A stretch of 64,000 bases of DNA from Erpobdella octoculata (Eukaryota; Annelida; Clitellata; Hirudinida; Erpobdellidae). Positions 10,013 to 20,091 of this stretch are shown here, in pieces. The stretch spans positions 40,663,030-40,727,029 of the forward strand of contig OZ022241.1 in assembly GCA_963978895.1 (NCBI GenBank), written 5' to 3'. The position numbers and the translations under genes were made by a program. The notes below the pieces were generated by a model. That model saw only the letters and a program-made list of their open reading frames with translations. It was not told where the DNA came from and made no database searches. Within the stretch, counting starts at the first letter, position 1. Every line of letters begins with the position of its first letter.

Positions 10013-12032
10013 AAAAAAAACGATTTTTTTGTGCGAGACAAATCTATTTTTCGTCGCAATGCTGATATATATATTTTGTTTTGTTTTTTATTGTCTGTGC
10101 AGTATATCGAAGATTTTGAGGTCGGCAAAAATTCAATTGTGAAGAAATTGTAACACTAAACAATGACATGTTATATTTTTTCTTTATGGACGGGCTTAGA
10201 AATAATTTCAAGAGACTCCGATGGTAGCAGCAGGGGCATATAACTGCAACGGAAAGTATTATTCAGAGGGAAGCCGCTTAAATAAGCGCACCAATGAATA
10301 CCGGATACCGTATTAGTTCACATATAACGCGACTGGAAAGGTCATGCTCTATCAATCAGAAAATGTAAATACATAAAATGTATTTTCAATAATATATACA
10401 TAATACATTTTACCAATCAATTTGTGTTTATTTTTAGAAGCACATTTTTTTTAGCCCTTTTCCAAGTCTTCATAGAAGGCGCGTTATATGCGAAAAATAA
10501 GGTACATGCATCGAATAAAGGTTTCATAGGATGAACTCATCCGGTGGGCATAAAATGGGTGGACTACATGTCGTAAGCACGGGATAGATTGTTGACATAG
10601 GCCACCCATTACACCCAATGTGGGTTGCACGCGTTTCGTGTAAAAGATCAAAAATGTTGTTAAAAAAAAAAGAGCAAGCTATGATTTTTTTTAGAATTTC
10701 GTCTAGTCAAAAATCAGATTAATAAAAAAAAGTTTAACAGGATTGAGAGATGCAATTGTTTGTACCAAAAATGAGATTATTAAAATAACTTTAAGATGTT
10801 GAGTTAATGATTATAAACATCGATAATCACTATATAATGTTCGTTTTGATTGAATTATTGATTGGTTTTACCAAAACCGTTAAAGATCTTTGGCAAAGAT
10901 TTTAGAAACGTCTCGAAAACATAGCGCTTTAATGTACCAGCAATGGTTGTTGTAAAATTTAAATAACAGAAACAGCTAGTCAATCATTTTAATTGTTTTT
11001 TTTTCAAAAAACGCTCAACATGTTTTTTGGTGACGAGCTCTTTACGTAACATCAACAATGGAAATAAACATTCAACAACAAAACAGCAAAGCTTATTAAA
11101 TTATTTACCGATCGAGAAAAAGTAAGATTATTTTTCATGATTTTTTCTGGAATTCGACTCCACTAAAGGTCCTCAGCGAAGTCGCGGATCGCTCGGCTGT
11201 TCTCGGGATTATCGCCCGGGTCGCTCGGGCTTGCAATGTTTGAAGTTACTTTCACCCCACTACTTGAAGCTAAATAAATTTGCTTGGCTCATCCCCTGAT
11301 ATTTTTGTTTGAGAGTCTGAGGTTCTTCGGGAGAAAGAAGTTTCAGTTCTTTGTAATAATCTAGTTTTTCAAAATAGTAACTTCTCTTTTGACATAACTC
11401 ACAGTTAAAAAAAAAGCTATAAACTAAGAACTACAACAAGATGGTCGTAGAGATTGTAACGTAATGTATATAAGTTGTCATATAATAATACAAATAATAA
11501 TAATAATAATAATAATAATTTATTTTAATTTTTTAATGCATTATCAAAGTTTCAGTTTTTTTTCCAGAAATTGTTTAACTACGGTATTGAAATTTAGTCT
11601 TAAAATTCTTTAAAAGTAAACGTCAGAGACTGTTTTGAACAAGAAATTTACAAACCTAAATCGAAGTTCAATTTAGATTTTTGTCAGTTTGAAAACTAAA
11701 AAATCATCCATGAGACTTTTTACACCCGTGGTTGTCAACTGGTAATTTAAAAACTTTTTTCACTGCTAGAGGGACGACTGCAAAAATTTCCATCCCTCCC
11801 TGTTATCCACCTTTCTGTCCCCCCCGTGTTTGTTAACTTATTTATTTATTTCGCCTCAAAGGCGTGGATGTTTAATATATTTATTCAGAGTTTATAATCT
11901 CACACTTTTCATGACAGCTGTATTTTTTTTATTTGCAAGGAAACATCTAGAAGGCGTGTAGTCTGAAGAAAACAACAACAACTCAGGGAAGAGCGGAACA
12001 AAAAACACAAAAATCCGTTTCGGAATTATAAA
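10013..12032. other. Intergenic DNA between cluster genes B and C
   Basis: Contains an imperfect inverted repeat at 10314-10500, a GC-rich patch at about 11150-11240 with an open plus frame that I cannot assign, an (ATA)n tract at about 11489-11518, and the presumed 5' region of gene C. A T-rich acceptor ending TTTGCAAG near 11940 could close a 5' UTR intron of gene C. No gene supported. Confidence 0.45.
10314..10500. mobile_element. Hairpin MITE-like element with ATATAACGCG arms
   Basis: CATATAACGCG at 10321-10331 is repeated in inverse orientation as CGCGTTATATG at 10480-10490. The neighbouring bases (GACTGGAAAGG against CCCTTTTCCAAGTC) pair imperfectly, giving arms of about 25 bases around a 130-base core. 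ATATAACGCG-like termini occur in some pogo/Tigger-type elements; that assignment is inference. Confidence 0.35.
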
Positions 12033-13022
12033 ATGAACCGAAATCGTGGCCCTCAGAATCCGATCCCCACCTGTAAACAGCCCCCTCTACCTAGCGAATG
12101 GCCCTGCAACAACCCATGTCCGCCGGCTCCGAAAGAACTGGTCCCCCTCCTAGGAAGACCGCAGCAGCAGTGTCGGCCACCACCACCGCCACCTCAGCCG
12201 GACTACAATAACCAGAGTCAGCAAGAACAGTGCCAAAATTACATTTCGTTACCTCCGGGTCTAAACTGTCAGCCGATCTGTTGCATTCCTTCGTGCTGCC
12301 TGTTGTGCAGGCTGCCCAGTCCTCCGCCTTCTGGACCTCAGCAGCAGCAGCAGCCTTACCCACCTCGTCCACCTTCCCAATATCCTCAACAGCAGCAATA
12401 TCGCCAGCAGCAGCAGCAGCAACCACCGTATCCCCGACCACCACAACCACGTCAGTTTCAGCCAGGGCCACGACAGCAAGGTCCACCGACGGGACCATCA
12501 ATGAGGCCGCCCTGCCCACCGCCATGTCCGCCACAGTGTACACCAATTGGAACGCCGACGGCATTGATTTTATCGCCGATGTGTCTGCCACAATGCCCTC
12601 CGCCATGCCCTCAGCCATGCCCTCCAACTTGTCTCTCGACGTGTATTCCATCGTATCCGCCGCCTTGCATGCCCTCGCCGTGCCAGATGCCGATGTACCC
12701 GCTCTGCCAGCCACCTCCGTGTCAAGTTTGCTGTCCCCAGTGTTGCTGTCCGTCTCCCTGCTATCCGATGTGCTGCTGTTCGCCTCCTCCCTGCTTTCAG
12801 AAGCCCATGATGCCGAAGATGTGCTTCAAGCCGAAGCTTTGCTGTGTGCCTTGTTGTAACGTGCCGAAAGCCTGTCTCAGGCACTGTCATCTCAGCTGCT
12901 CGTCCAGCTGCTGCTGCTGCTGCTGTCACTGCTGCGAATCGAGCGAATCGCTGAGTCCGAAATCGTCGACTGCGAAGATTAGCAAAACAGCAGACATGCC
13001 CTCTCGCTGGCTCTGTTCGTGA
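12033..13022 (+). CDS. Cluster gene C: 329-residue mosaic Gln/Pro- and Cys/Pro-rich protein
   Basis: Single coding exon with ATG at 12033 and TGA at 13020. Residues 1-95 are Pro-rich with scattered Cys and a hydrophobic Cys knot at 79-92; 100-158 are Gln/Pro/Tyr/Arg-rich without Cys; 160-290 are dense CPPPC, CPQPC, QCCCP and CCCS motifs; 293-301 is a run of eight Cys broken by one His; the tail is Ser/Lys-rich and ends SRWLCS. About 51 Cys in total. No signal peptide or membrane span. It links the cluster: its middle resembles gene E and its second half resembles gene A. Such Gln plus Lys plus Cys proteins suit transglutaminase and disulfide cross-linking, by analogy with cornified-envelope precursors. 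The CTG/CAG- and CCN-rich sequence opens long false frames on the other strand and in another plus frame. Confidence 0.75.
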   Translation: MNRNRGPQNPIPTCKQPPLPSEWPCNNPCPPAPKELVPLLGRPQQQCRPPPPPPQPDYNNQSQQEQCQNYISLPPGLNCQPICCIPSCCLLCRLPSPPPSGPQQQQQPYPPRPPSQYPQQQQYRQQQQQQPPYPRPPQPRQFQPGPRQQGPPTGPSMRPPCPPPCPPQCTPIGTPTALILSPMCLPQCPPPCPQPCPPTCLSTCIPSYPPPCMPSPCQMPMYPLCQPPPCQVCCPQCCCPSPCYPMCCCSPPPCFQKPMMPKMCFKPKLCCVPCCNVPKACLRHCHLSCSSSCCCCCCHCCESSESLSPKSSTAKISKTADMPSRWLCS

Positions 13023-13465
13023 AAGTTCGCGTCGAGTTTTACTTTTATTTTTTTTTCTGTAGACCAAAACAGGGATCCGGGATCAGCTTGATTAGATTTT
13101 ATTGTTATTATTATTATTATTGTAACAATTTCATGAGCACCTGATAGATGAAAACCGATTGAAAATAATTGAAATGTTTAGATCGCAATTTTTCGTTCTC
13201 CCGGAAAACAAATTTGAACGATCGAGCAAGAAACGTAACTCTCTTCCGTAATTAATTTTTATTTATAAATTAATAAATTATTTAAAACATCAATTTCTTG
13301 CACTTTTCTGTACAATTGAAACTTAACTTAACGGTTGCGTGTAATTTCGATAACCGGTCCTGGCTGCTTCAGTGTTGGAACAGTATAATAACAGATTATT
13401 AACTTTTGGAGCTCACGATTTTGCTGAGTTTAACTTTTCATTTTTTATCTAGTCCGTCACGTGGC

Positions 13466-14090
13466 TAATAATGTCAACAAGAAACCGTCAGTTTCACCAC
13501 ACAACCATCAATGTCACCGCATAACCGTTAATGTCACCGCATAACCATTAATGTCACCGCATAACCATCAATGTCACCACACATCTATCAATGTCACCTC
13601 AGATTCAATAACGTAACAGTCAATGTCACCCCACAACCATCAATGTCACCACACAACCATCAATGTCACCCTACAACCATCAATGTCACAACATAACCGT
13701 CAATATTAACATGACCATCAATGTCATAGCTTAATCGTCAATCTCACCACAGATTCAATAACGTAACTACAGTCTCAATAGAATGATGTCACAACAGAAT
13801 GAGTGATGATACAATATAACTTAATTATGTCACCATATAACCTAATAGCGTCACCCATAACCAAATAATATCACCACATAACCTAATAATAGCAATCTTA
13901 ACCCAATAATGTCAATCTTAACCTATCAATGACCCCACATAAACTAATAGTGTCACCACATAACCTAATAATGTGACCACATAACCCAATAATGTCACCA
14001 CATAACCTAATAATGTCACTGCATAGCTTAATAATTTCATCGCATAACCTATACATGTCACAACATAACCTAATAATGTCATCTGACTTT
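13466..14090. repeat. 20-21-bp minisatellite (AATGTCACCACATAACC-type)
   Basis: About 30 tandem units run from 13466 to 14090. The left half uses ATAACCATCAATGTCACCGC (20 bases) and the right half drifts to a 21-base form with CTAATAATGTCACC. The gradual change along the array shows local unit turnover. It fills most of the gap between genes C and D. Confidence 0.85.
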
Positions 14091-15302
14091 ACATACCACA
14101 CTAGTTATTCATCTATAATGTCGATTTTTTTATCAAGGTTCTACTGATAATTTATTTACAGTATTTCTTTGTTTTATGAAAGCTTTTTTTAGGACATGCT
14201 ATTAAAAATTATCAACATAATTTCAAAACCGAAAACATCTTTGCGTATTTTTTGCTTAATCTTTATTTTTACGTAACGCGCGTTGGAACATAAACAAACA
14301 AAACGCCTAAAAACACTAAAAATCACAAAAATAATCCTCAAACGCAGCAGCTGATTTTGATTTCTTTACACTACCAAATACGCAAACCACAACTCAGAGC
14401 AAAACGGGAACATCGAAAAACTTAATGCGAGTGGTTTGAACGACAAAGTAGGTTTTCTTTAATGTGGAATAAGTCAATAAACATTTCAAAAGTTGTAGTA
14501 AATAAAAACCAATTGCGGCTGCTTCATCGGGGTTTAAACTAGGGTACTGCATGGTCCGATTTGTCCCGTCGACAACTCGGCCCTACGTGCCCGTTGTTAT
14601 AGGCCTAAAATTTTCATACTTGGCTCAAAAATTTAGACCCGGCCTGTGCAGAACTAGAGTTTGAATCCGATAAATTTTTTCAGTTTTATTCACACTGAGA
14701 TGCTTAGATAAGTTATCAGTTTAAGCAATTTTAAGTTTTTTCACCCAACCGAAAAAAGTGTCAATAGCTGGGACCGAGACGCAAGCAAGCTGTGAGCGCG
14801 TCAAAACGTTAAAAGTTGACGTGATTTCTAAATATATAATCGTTTTCAGTTTACAACTTGTACAGGGTAGGCCAAAAAATTTAGATGGATCCGTGTTTTG
14901 TAATCGAATTTAGGACCATTTTTACAAGTCCAAACAAGTCCAAGTGACTTGAAAATTACCAAACACACGAATTTGCGTTAACAATGCAATATTGTTATAC
15001 TTTATTCGGAAATATTCTGTCTCAATTTGAGATATTTATATTTGATTGTACGAAACCGTTTCGTTTTTTTTGGCCCACCCGGTATGTTTTTTGTGTTTTA
15101 AAAAAGTTGCATTTGATCTACAAATGGAATTTGACTTGCTCGTAAACGATGTAAACTATTTTGAAACTGGCTTTTTTTTCTCAAATACGACATCTTTCTT
15201 CAGCAGCGCTCTTTTAATTTTATTTTCCATTATAAAAATAAAATATAAAAATGGCTTAAAAAATTCAGAAAGGTTTTATTTTCACACTCTCAGAACAAAA
15301 AA
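14091..15302. other. Intergenic DNA between cluster genes C and D
   Basis: Mostly anonymous AT-rich DNA with one mariner-like MITE (14863-15082, listed separately). AT-rich TATAAAAATA-like sequence near 15233 could serve the promoter of gene D. A 91-codon frame at 15046-15321 is Phe-rich and overlaps the MITE end; I treat it as noise. Confidence 0.45.
14863..15082. mobile_element. 220-bp mariner-like MITE flanked by TA
   Basis: The left end reads CAGGGTAGGCCAAAAAA and the right end is the near reverse complement TTTTTTTTGGCCCACCCGG, each bordered by TA (14861-14862 and 15083-15084). Termini of the CAGGGTG-GCCAAAA type and a TA target are known for mariner-family elements. No transposase is present, so this is a non-autonomous copy. 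Confidence 0.6.
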
Positions 15303-15319
15303 ACGGGACCAGGTCCCGT
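15303..15319 (+). promoter_or_regulatory. Stem-loop immediately before the start codon of gene D
   Basis: ACGGGACCAGGTCCCGT is a perfect 17-base palindrome around A15311, ending four bases before the ATG. In RNA it would form a seven-pair GC-rich stem with a three-base loop at the initiation site, a position that could limit ribosome loading. Confidence 0.5.
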
Positions 15320-15322
15320 GAT

Positions 15323-16618
15323 ATGACATCGAAAGCATCTCAAAAGCACTTCTTCGCCGCAGCTTTCAAGGTCAGAGACGTACAAGCCCAAGAAAAAGAG
15401 AAGAAATTGAAAGGGGAGCAGCTCATGGTCCTCTGTCCTGCGGAGTGCTGTCAGCTCGGTCCTCTGTCGTCGAGCATGTCGAACATGTCGAACTCTGCGA
15501 ATTTCGGCCAGCCGTCCTGTCCTTGCAACCGGCTCAGACAGCCGCAGCCGCAGGGTTTCAGCTTCCAGTATCAGCAAAGTCAACAGCAGTACAATAATAG
15601 ACAACAACAACAACCTAACTTTCAACAGCAATATAATAATCAACCACAGCAGTTCAACTATCAACAACAGCAAGGTTTTGGCCAACCGCGACAGCAAGGT
15701 TTTGGCCGACCGCCACAGCAAGGTTTTGGCCAACCGCAACAGCAAGGTTATGGCCAACCACAACAGCAAAACTTTGGCCCACAGCAATTTCAGCAAGGCT
15801 TTGGCCAACAGCAATTTCCTTACGGCCAGCAACAACAACAGTTCAATAATTACAACCAACAGCAACAGTTTAACAACTACAACCAGCAACAGCAGCTGCC
15901 TTACGGCGAAAACCAGCAACGGGGAGGGCGTGACCCCTTCGCCGATCAGCGAATAGAGCCGTGGGAGAAAAACCCGATGTTTCACGACGCCTATCTCGAC
16001 TGCCGTGAAAAGGAGTTCCACAAGAATATCAAGCAGAAAGATCCTTTCGTAGATCCCAATACAAACGAACAGTACCCTCCGTGCTTGATACCGCAGCCTA
16101 AAGAGGTTTCTCTGTCGTCACGTCGCAAGTGCCCGCAGATGAACGCCCCGCCTCCGATGCCGATGCCCATGCCGCCTCCTAACGACTGCACTAATATAAA
16201 CAATCTTTCCATTCCCTGCTGCACGCCGCTCATGGACGCTCTCAACCGCTCGACTAACCAGAACAGCTGCCTCGGAGGAGCCGACCAGCCGTTCGACTCC
16301 TGCGACGACTACGACAGCGGTCCTCAGAACCAGCAGAGTTCCAATTTTCCTTTCACCTGCCTGCTCGTCCCCAACGACGAGTTCAATCCCAAGAAGTTCT
16401 ACAACCAGCACTTCCAACAAGACGCCGGCTGTTCTTCATCTTACAGCCAGCCAGCTAGTGATTCTAGAAGCTGCTGCTTTCACGGGCAAGACCAGCAGCA
16501 ACAGTCCCGGGGAGGGCTCGACGCGTTCGCCCAGTCATCATCTCTGAAGCAAATCGGATGCATACCAATATACTTATCCGACAGTCCGCCACCCGGTGCA
16601 TCACAGTCCTGTTTTTGA
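15323..16618 (+). CDS. Cluster gene D: 431-residue protein with Gln/Asn-rich prion-like domain
   Basis: Single coding exon with ATG at 15323 and TGA at 16616. Residues 1-35 are a basic, helix-prone start (FKVRDVQAQEKEKKLKGEQ); 38-70 hold a few Cys and a Ser/Met/Asn stretch; 72-199 are a Gln/Asn/Tyr/Phe/Gly-rich domain with repeats of QQGFGQP and FNNYNQQQQ, typical of prion-like or phase-separating sequences; 200-430 are more ordinary, with Pro/Met runs, paired Cys (IPCC, SCCF) and a FDSCDDYDSG segment. No signal peptide. AATAAA occurs at 16839-16844. It shares gene order, strand and simple composition with its neighbours but is the only one with a long N-terminal charged region. Likely an intracellular scaffold or cross-linkable filler; function unknown. 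Confidence 0.75.
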   Translation: MTSKASQKHFFAAAFKVRDVQAQEKEKKLKGEQLMVLCPAECCQLGPLSSSMSNMSNSANFGQPSCPCNRLRQPQPQGFSFQYQQSQQQYNNRQQQQPNFQQQYNNQPQQFNYQQQQGFGQPRQQGFGRPPQQGFGQPQQQGYGQPQQQNFGPQQFQQGFGQQQFPYGQQQQQFNNYNQQQQFNNYNQQQQLPYGENQQRGGRDPFADQRIEPWEKNPMFHDAYLDCREKEFHKNIKQKDPFVDPNTNEQYPPCLIPQPKEVSLSSRRKCPQMNAPPPMPMPMPPPNDCTNINNLSIPCCTPLMDALNRSTNQNSCLGGADQPFDSCDDYDSGPQNQQSSNFPFTCLLVPNDEFNPKKFYNQHFQQDAGCSSSYSQPASDSRSCCFHGQDQQQQSRGGLDAFAQSSSLKQIGCIPIYLSDSPPPGASQSCF

Positions 16619-16991
16619 ATTGGGGCCACCGAGCACAACAAGCCCCCCTCAGCAATTGTGCTACTAAATATTTTTGAGGGCTGATATTAGTAAATATTGC
16701 GAGTTTTCGAGACGTTGCTACTAACTGTTTAGTATTTTGTTTGATTTTTTAAGCTCAAAACCCTACGCTCGACCAAACGAATTTCTAAAGGATTTTTTTT
16801 ATTTTAAAGAATGTCAATATTGCTTTTTTTGCTAGCCTAATAAAAACTGTAAACATTAACGTTGAAGTGCTGAATAAATTAATAAATTTTACTATTTTCT
16901 TATTAAAAGAAGTTCAAACCTAATTTCATATCCTGATATATATCTATATATCTATATATCTATCTATATATATATATATATATAGATATAT

Positions 16992-17115
16992 AGAACTACA
17001 AAACCAAGACCAAGAGCGAGAGCGGGAAAGCAGGTGGGGAAGGAAACGGGAGCGAGAGAGACAAACATTAGAAAAACTTCTAAAAATCCCGGGCAACGCC
17101 GGGTACCCCGCTAGA
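16992..17115 (-). mobile_element. Dispersed repeat, CTAGCGGGGTACCCGGC family (minus copy)
   Basis: Read on the minus strand it begins CTAGCGGGGTACCCGGCGTTG and continues into a C/T-rich part with CGCTCCCGTTTCC units. The same order is seen at 17882 on the plus strand and, more degenerate, at 44863. The ends are not defined enough to name a superfamily. Confidence 0.6.
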
Positions 17116-17881
17116 ATAACTATAAATACCATGTAATATAGATGTTTATAATTGAAAAAAGCTAGGTTACCGGTTAGCTAAAAAAACTTAAAATATGATT
17201 TGCAAGAAAGCTGACAAAAAAAAATCAATGCAAATAAGTTCGATACATATCTGTCTTTGAGCTAGTAGCTAGTACGCAAGTCTAGAAATTTTCACCTTTA
17301 ACTCCGCACAATTCCTATGTATCGCAAGCCATGATAAAAAAGGATGGGAATCAGACCAACAGATTAAACATTAATGATTTAGAAGAAACCATTTTCTGGT
17401 GTTTTTTGATAACTGCTTTATCAGTGGTAGAAGACATAGTATAAAGGACTTTGATCTGTCTTTAAAAATAGTGTTTTTATTAAATTTGTTGACTCATTAA
17501 TATGTTAAGATTTATGTATATATTAACTCTACTATTAAGCAAAGATAAAAGTAATTTGAAAAAATTAATCAGCCATTCCTGTTTTGACTGACGTAATGTG
17601 AATAACAGATCTGTTTCTTTTGTTTCATGTGTTGCAAAATATAGCCTAAATCTCCGCTCGGAGGCCAAAAAAATACAAACTTAAAAAAAATCGATTGACC
17701 CAAGAAAAACATTTAAACAGAGCAAATCAAATAAACAAAACGAACTGACCATATAAGGCTGACAAGGTCATGAAAGACTTTGCTGCTGACCGGCCGATGA
17801 GCGTCTGAGCTGATATATCCGTGAGTTTGTTTTCTACTTATGTTTATTTTACGAATTGAAAGCTTTCATTTTATAAGAAAC

Positions 17882-18110
17882 TAGCGGGGTACCCGGCATT
17901 ACCCGGGGTTTTTAAAGGTTTTTCTATCGTTATTCTTTTTCGCTCCCGTTTCCTTCCCTACTTGCTCTCCCGCCCTCCCGGTCGATTTCACGTTCCCGCT
18001 TGTTCTCCAGCTCCCAGTCACTTTTCCGCTCCCGCTTGCTTTCCCGTTCCGTTCCCGCTCTTGTTATCGCTCATTTTGTGACCGATCTCAATTTTGTTCA
18101 CAAAATCCTT
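17882..18110 (+). mobile_element. Dispersed repeat, CTAGCGGGGTACCCGGC family (plus copy)
   Basis: Starts CTAGCGGGGTACCCGGCATT, then a TTTCTATCGTTATTC linker and several degenerate CGCTCCCGYTTSCTYYCC units. With the copy at 16992-17115 it forms an inverted pair about 770 bases apart. Confidence 0.6.
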
Positions 18111-18337
18111 TCTCTATTGACTCTAAAAGATGTGTAAACATTTCATAACGATCGGATGGCTGGTGTAGCACGTTAGAAGCAAATCATGAGTTATTCTAAA
18201 AAAAAGACTGTTAATTTTATTCTAACGTGCTGGTTGGTTAGCATTCTTTCTATGTAAACACTCACCCAACCCTTTAAAACAGAACCGTCTTCATAAATAT
18301 GCATTAAAAATATTTGCGCATCATTTTCGTTTCAGGA

Positions 18338-18375
18338 GTTTTCACCTTCACCCCGTTGACTAATAATTGACAGTC
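18338..18375 (+). promoter_or_regulatory. Second exon 5' UTR of gene E after a likely 5' UTR intron
   Basis: A good acceptor TTTCGTTTCAG (AG at 18336-18337) lies 38 bases before the ATG at 18376, matching the 5' UTR intron layout of gene A. The upstream donor was not located. Confidence 0.4.
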
Positions 18376-19413
18376 ATGTCCAGATGCTTGGACACCCGTC
18401 CTAGAAGGGGATGCTGTCCGGACGTGGCCATGGAGTCCACACTTGGCGAAAAAAACAACAAACCCCCAGGTGTAGGCGTGGAAAAAGCCAAAATCCCGGC
18501 CTGTCTGACGCCCTGTCTGAATCCGGCAGGACCTAGCGGGTGTCAGACGAGACCCAAGAAGCGAGGACCTTGCCACAGAGATGACGACGAGGACGGTTTC
18601 CAGAATCCGTGCATCGCTAAAGACGAGAACGAGACGAACCCGAACCAGCAGCAGCAGCAGCAACAGCCGGATAGAAATTGCCAAGAGGAAATCACTCCAG
18701 GCGAGAGGTTGGAAAAGAACTACACATCCTTGATGCTCGGTCAGCAAGCTTTTTGTACTCCCTGCGAGCAGTCCCAACCGCCCGAAGAAACATGTCCTAA
18801 CCAGCCGCCGCCGCCACCTTCGCAATACTACCCCGCTCAGCCGCCTCCAGCGTCTTATTCCTCTCAACAACCACCGGGACCATATTCTAATCAACCACCC
18901 CCGCAATCATATTTCAGTCAACCACCCCCGGGATCCTATTCTAGTCAATCGCCTCCGGGGCAATATTCTGCTTATCCACCACCGCCACCATCGTATCCTG
19001 GGCAACAGTATCAACCGCGGCCCGGACAAGAGTACCAATCGGGTCCTGGACAACAGTATCAACAGCACCCTGGACAACCGGGTCAAAATCGCCCCGGACC
19101 ACAGGGTCAACAGCACCCAGGGCAACCGTGTCAACAGCGCCAGGGGCAACAAAGTCAACAGCGCCAAGGGCAACAGTATCCACAACGTCCCACTCAGCCG
19201 CCAAATCAATCATATCAACCACAGCCACCTCAGCAAAACCAACCTGGCCCTTCACCGTATATGCCTGTCATGCCCATACTGGTCATGCCGCTTTGCTACA
19301 ACTGCAACGGATCGCTCTGTCTTCCTACCTTCTACGTAAGCTATCCTCCTCCTTCTCCGTATATGCAGCCAGCTTCTCCTAACGTCTACGAGACAATCAG
19401 CAACTACTGTTAA
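18376..19413 (+). CDS. Cluster gene E: 345-residue Pro/Gln-rich protein with terminal Cys
   Basis: Single coding exon. ATG at 18376 is chosen over the in-frame TTG nine bases upstream. Residues 1-66 are basic with Cys pairs (RRGCC, CLTPC); 68-100 are acidic then poly-Gln (seven Gln); 127-140 carry CTPC; 143-210 are Pro-rich repeats such as QPPPGSYSS and QPPGPYSN; 210-290 are PGQQYQ and HPGQPGQ repeats; 295-345 are more hydrophobic with MPVMPILVMPLCYNC and end ETISNYC. No signal peptide. AATAAA is at 19476-19481. The Tyr/Pro/Gln repeats resemble those of cross-linked structural or adhesive proteins, while the Gln-Pro centre matches the middle of gene C. Last gene of the five-member plus-strand cluster. 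Confidence 0.75.
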   Translation: MSRCLDTRPRRGCCPDVAMESTLGEKNNKPPGVGVEKAKIPACLTPCLNPAGPSGCQTRPKKRGPCHRDDDEDGFQNPCIAKDENETNPNQQQQQQQPDRNCQEEITPGERLEKNYTSLMLGQQAFCTPCEQSQPPEETCPNQPPPPPSQYYPAQPPPASYSSQQPPGPYSNQPPPQSYFSQPPPGSYSSQSPPGQYSAYPPPPPSYPGQQYQPRPGQEYQSGPGQQYQQHPGQPGQNRPGPQGQQHPGQPCQQRQGQQSQQRQGQQYPQRPTQPPNQSYQPQPPQQNQPGPSPYMPVMPILVMPLCYNCNGSLCLPTFYVSYPPPSPYMQPASPNVYETISNYC

Positions 19414-19569
19414 ACAACTACAAAATTGAACGATGAACAACAATTACGGCGCCCAATTTAGAAAAAAAATTGCAAAATAAATTTAATGTTTCCGAGCTAT
19501 AATATATCGTTATTGATGCTTTTAAACAGCATGAAAAAAAACTAATAAAAACATTGTTCATTTAAAAAT

Positions 19570-19865
19570 ATCTTTGACTTTTTAGGGTTCTTCAATTTTG
19601 AATTTTCAGTTCCGGGTTCGGGTTTTAATTTTTCCTATAAACAGGGTTCGGGGTTTCAACTTTTCATACATCGGGTTCGGGTTTTAGATTTTTAAAATTT
19701 CGGGTTCATTCGGGTTTTTCTTAAAAAAATCCGGGTTTGGGTTTAAGTTTTTAAAAAGTTTGGGTTTGGGTTCGGGGTTCGCGTTTTCAAACGTTCGGGT
19801 ATCCAAAAAAGACCGGGTAGTACCGAACTTCGGGTTCGGGTCGGGTGCCCGTGACATCTCTACCA
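19570..19865. repeat. Degenerate GGGTTCGGGTTTT repeat
   Basis: The motif GGGTTCGGGTTT recurs about every 30-50 bases between T-rich spacers for nearly 300 bases. It looks telomere-like at first sight but is irregular and interstitial; such tracts are seen within some invertebrate transposons. Confidence 0.6.
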
Positions 19866-20091
19866 CTAAGTCGCTATGATATTTCTTTTATAGAAAATGT
19901 CTACTGACACCTGTTTCTCAGTTACTTTTATTTACTTTATTGTAAACATGAAAGGTTCTATTTGATGAAAATAAACCTGTGCACCAGTTTAAGGAACCGT
20001 CTATAGAATACGTCACATTTGTGTAGACCATTTTACATATTAAAATACATACTAAATAGCCAACGTATCTTATGGACGATCCCTAACTGTA

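Larger units (their letters stand above)
16619..18337. other. Intergenic DNA with two inverted copies of a dispersed repeat
   Basis: Holds the 3' UTR of gene D, an (AT/GATA)n tract at 16936-16991 and two copies of a dispersed element in opposite orientation (listed separately). No coding exon seen. Confidence 0.5.

Noticed and set aside
13466..14090. CRISPR-like array of regularly spaced repeats
   Set aside because: Units are contiguous 20-21-bp minisatellite copies that drift gradually, with no unique spacers, in a eukaryotic genome.
19570..19865. Interstitial telomere-like GGGTTC repeat
   Set aside because: Unit is irregular, spaced by T-rich stretches and does not match TTAGGG or TTAGG arrays; more likely part of a transposon.
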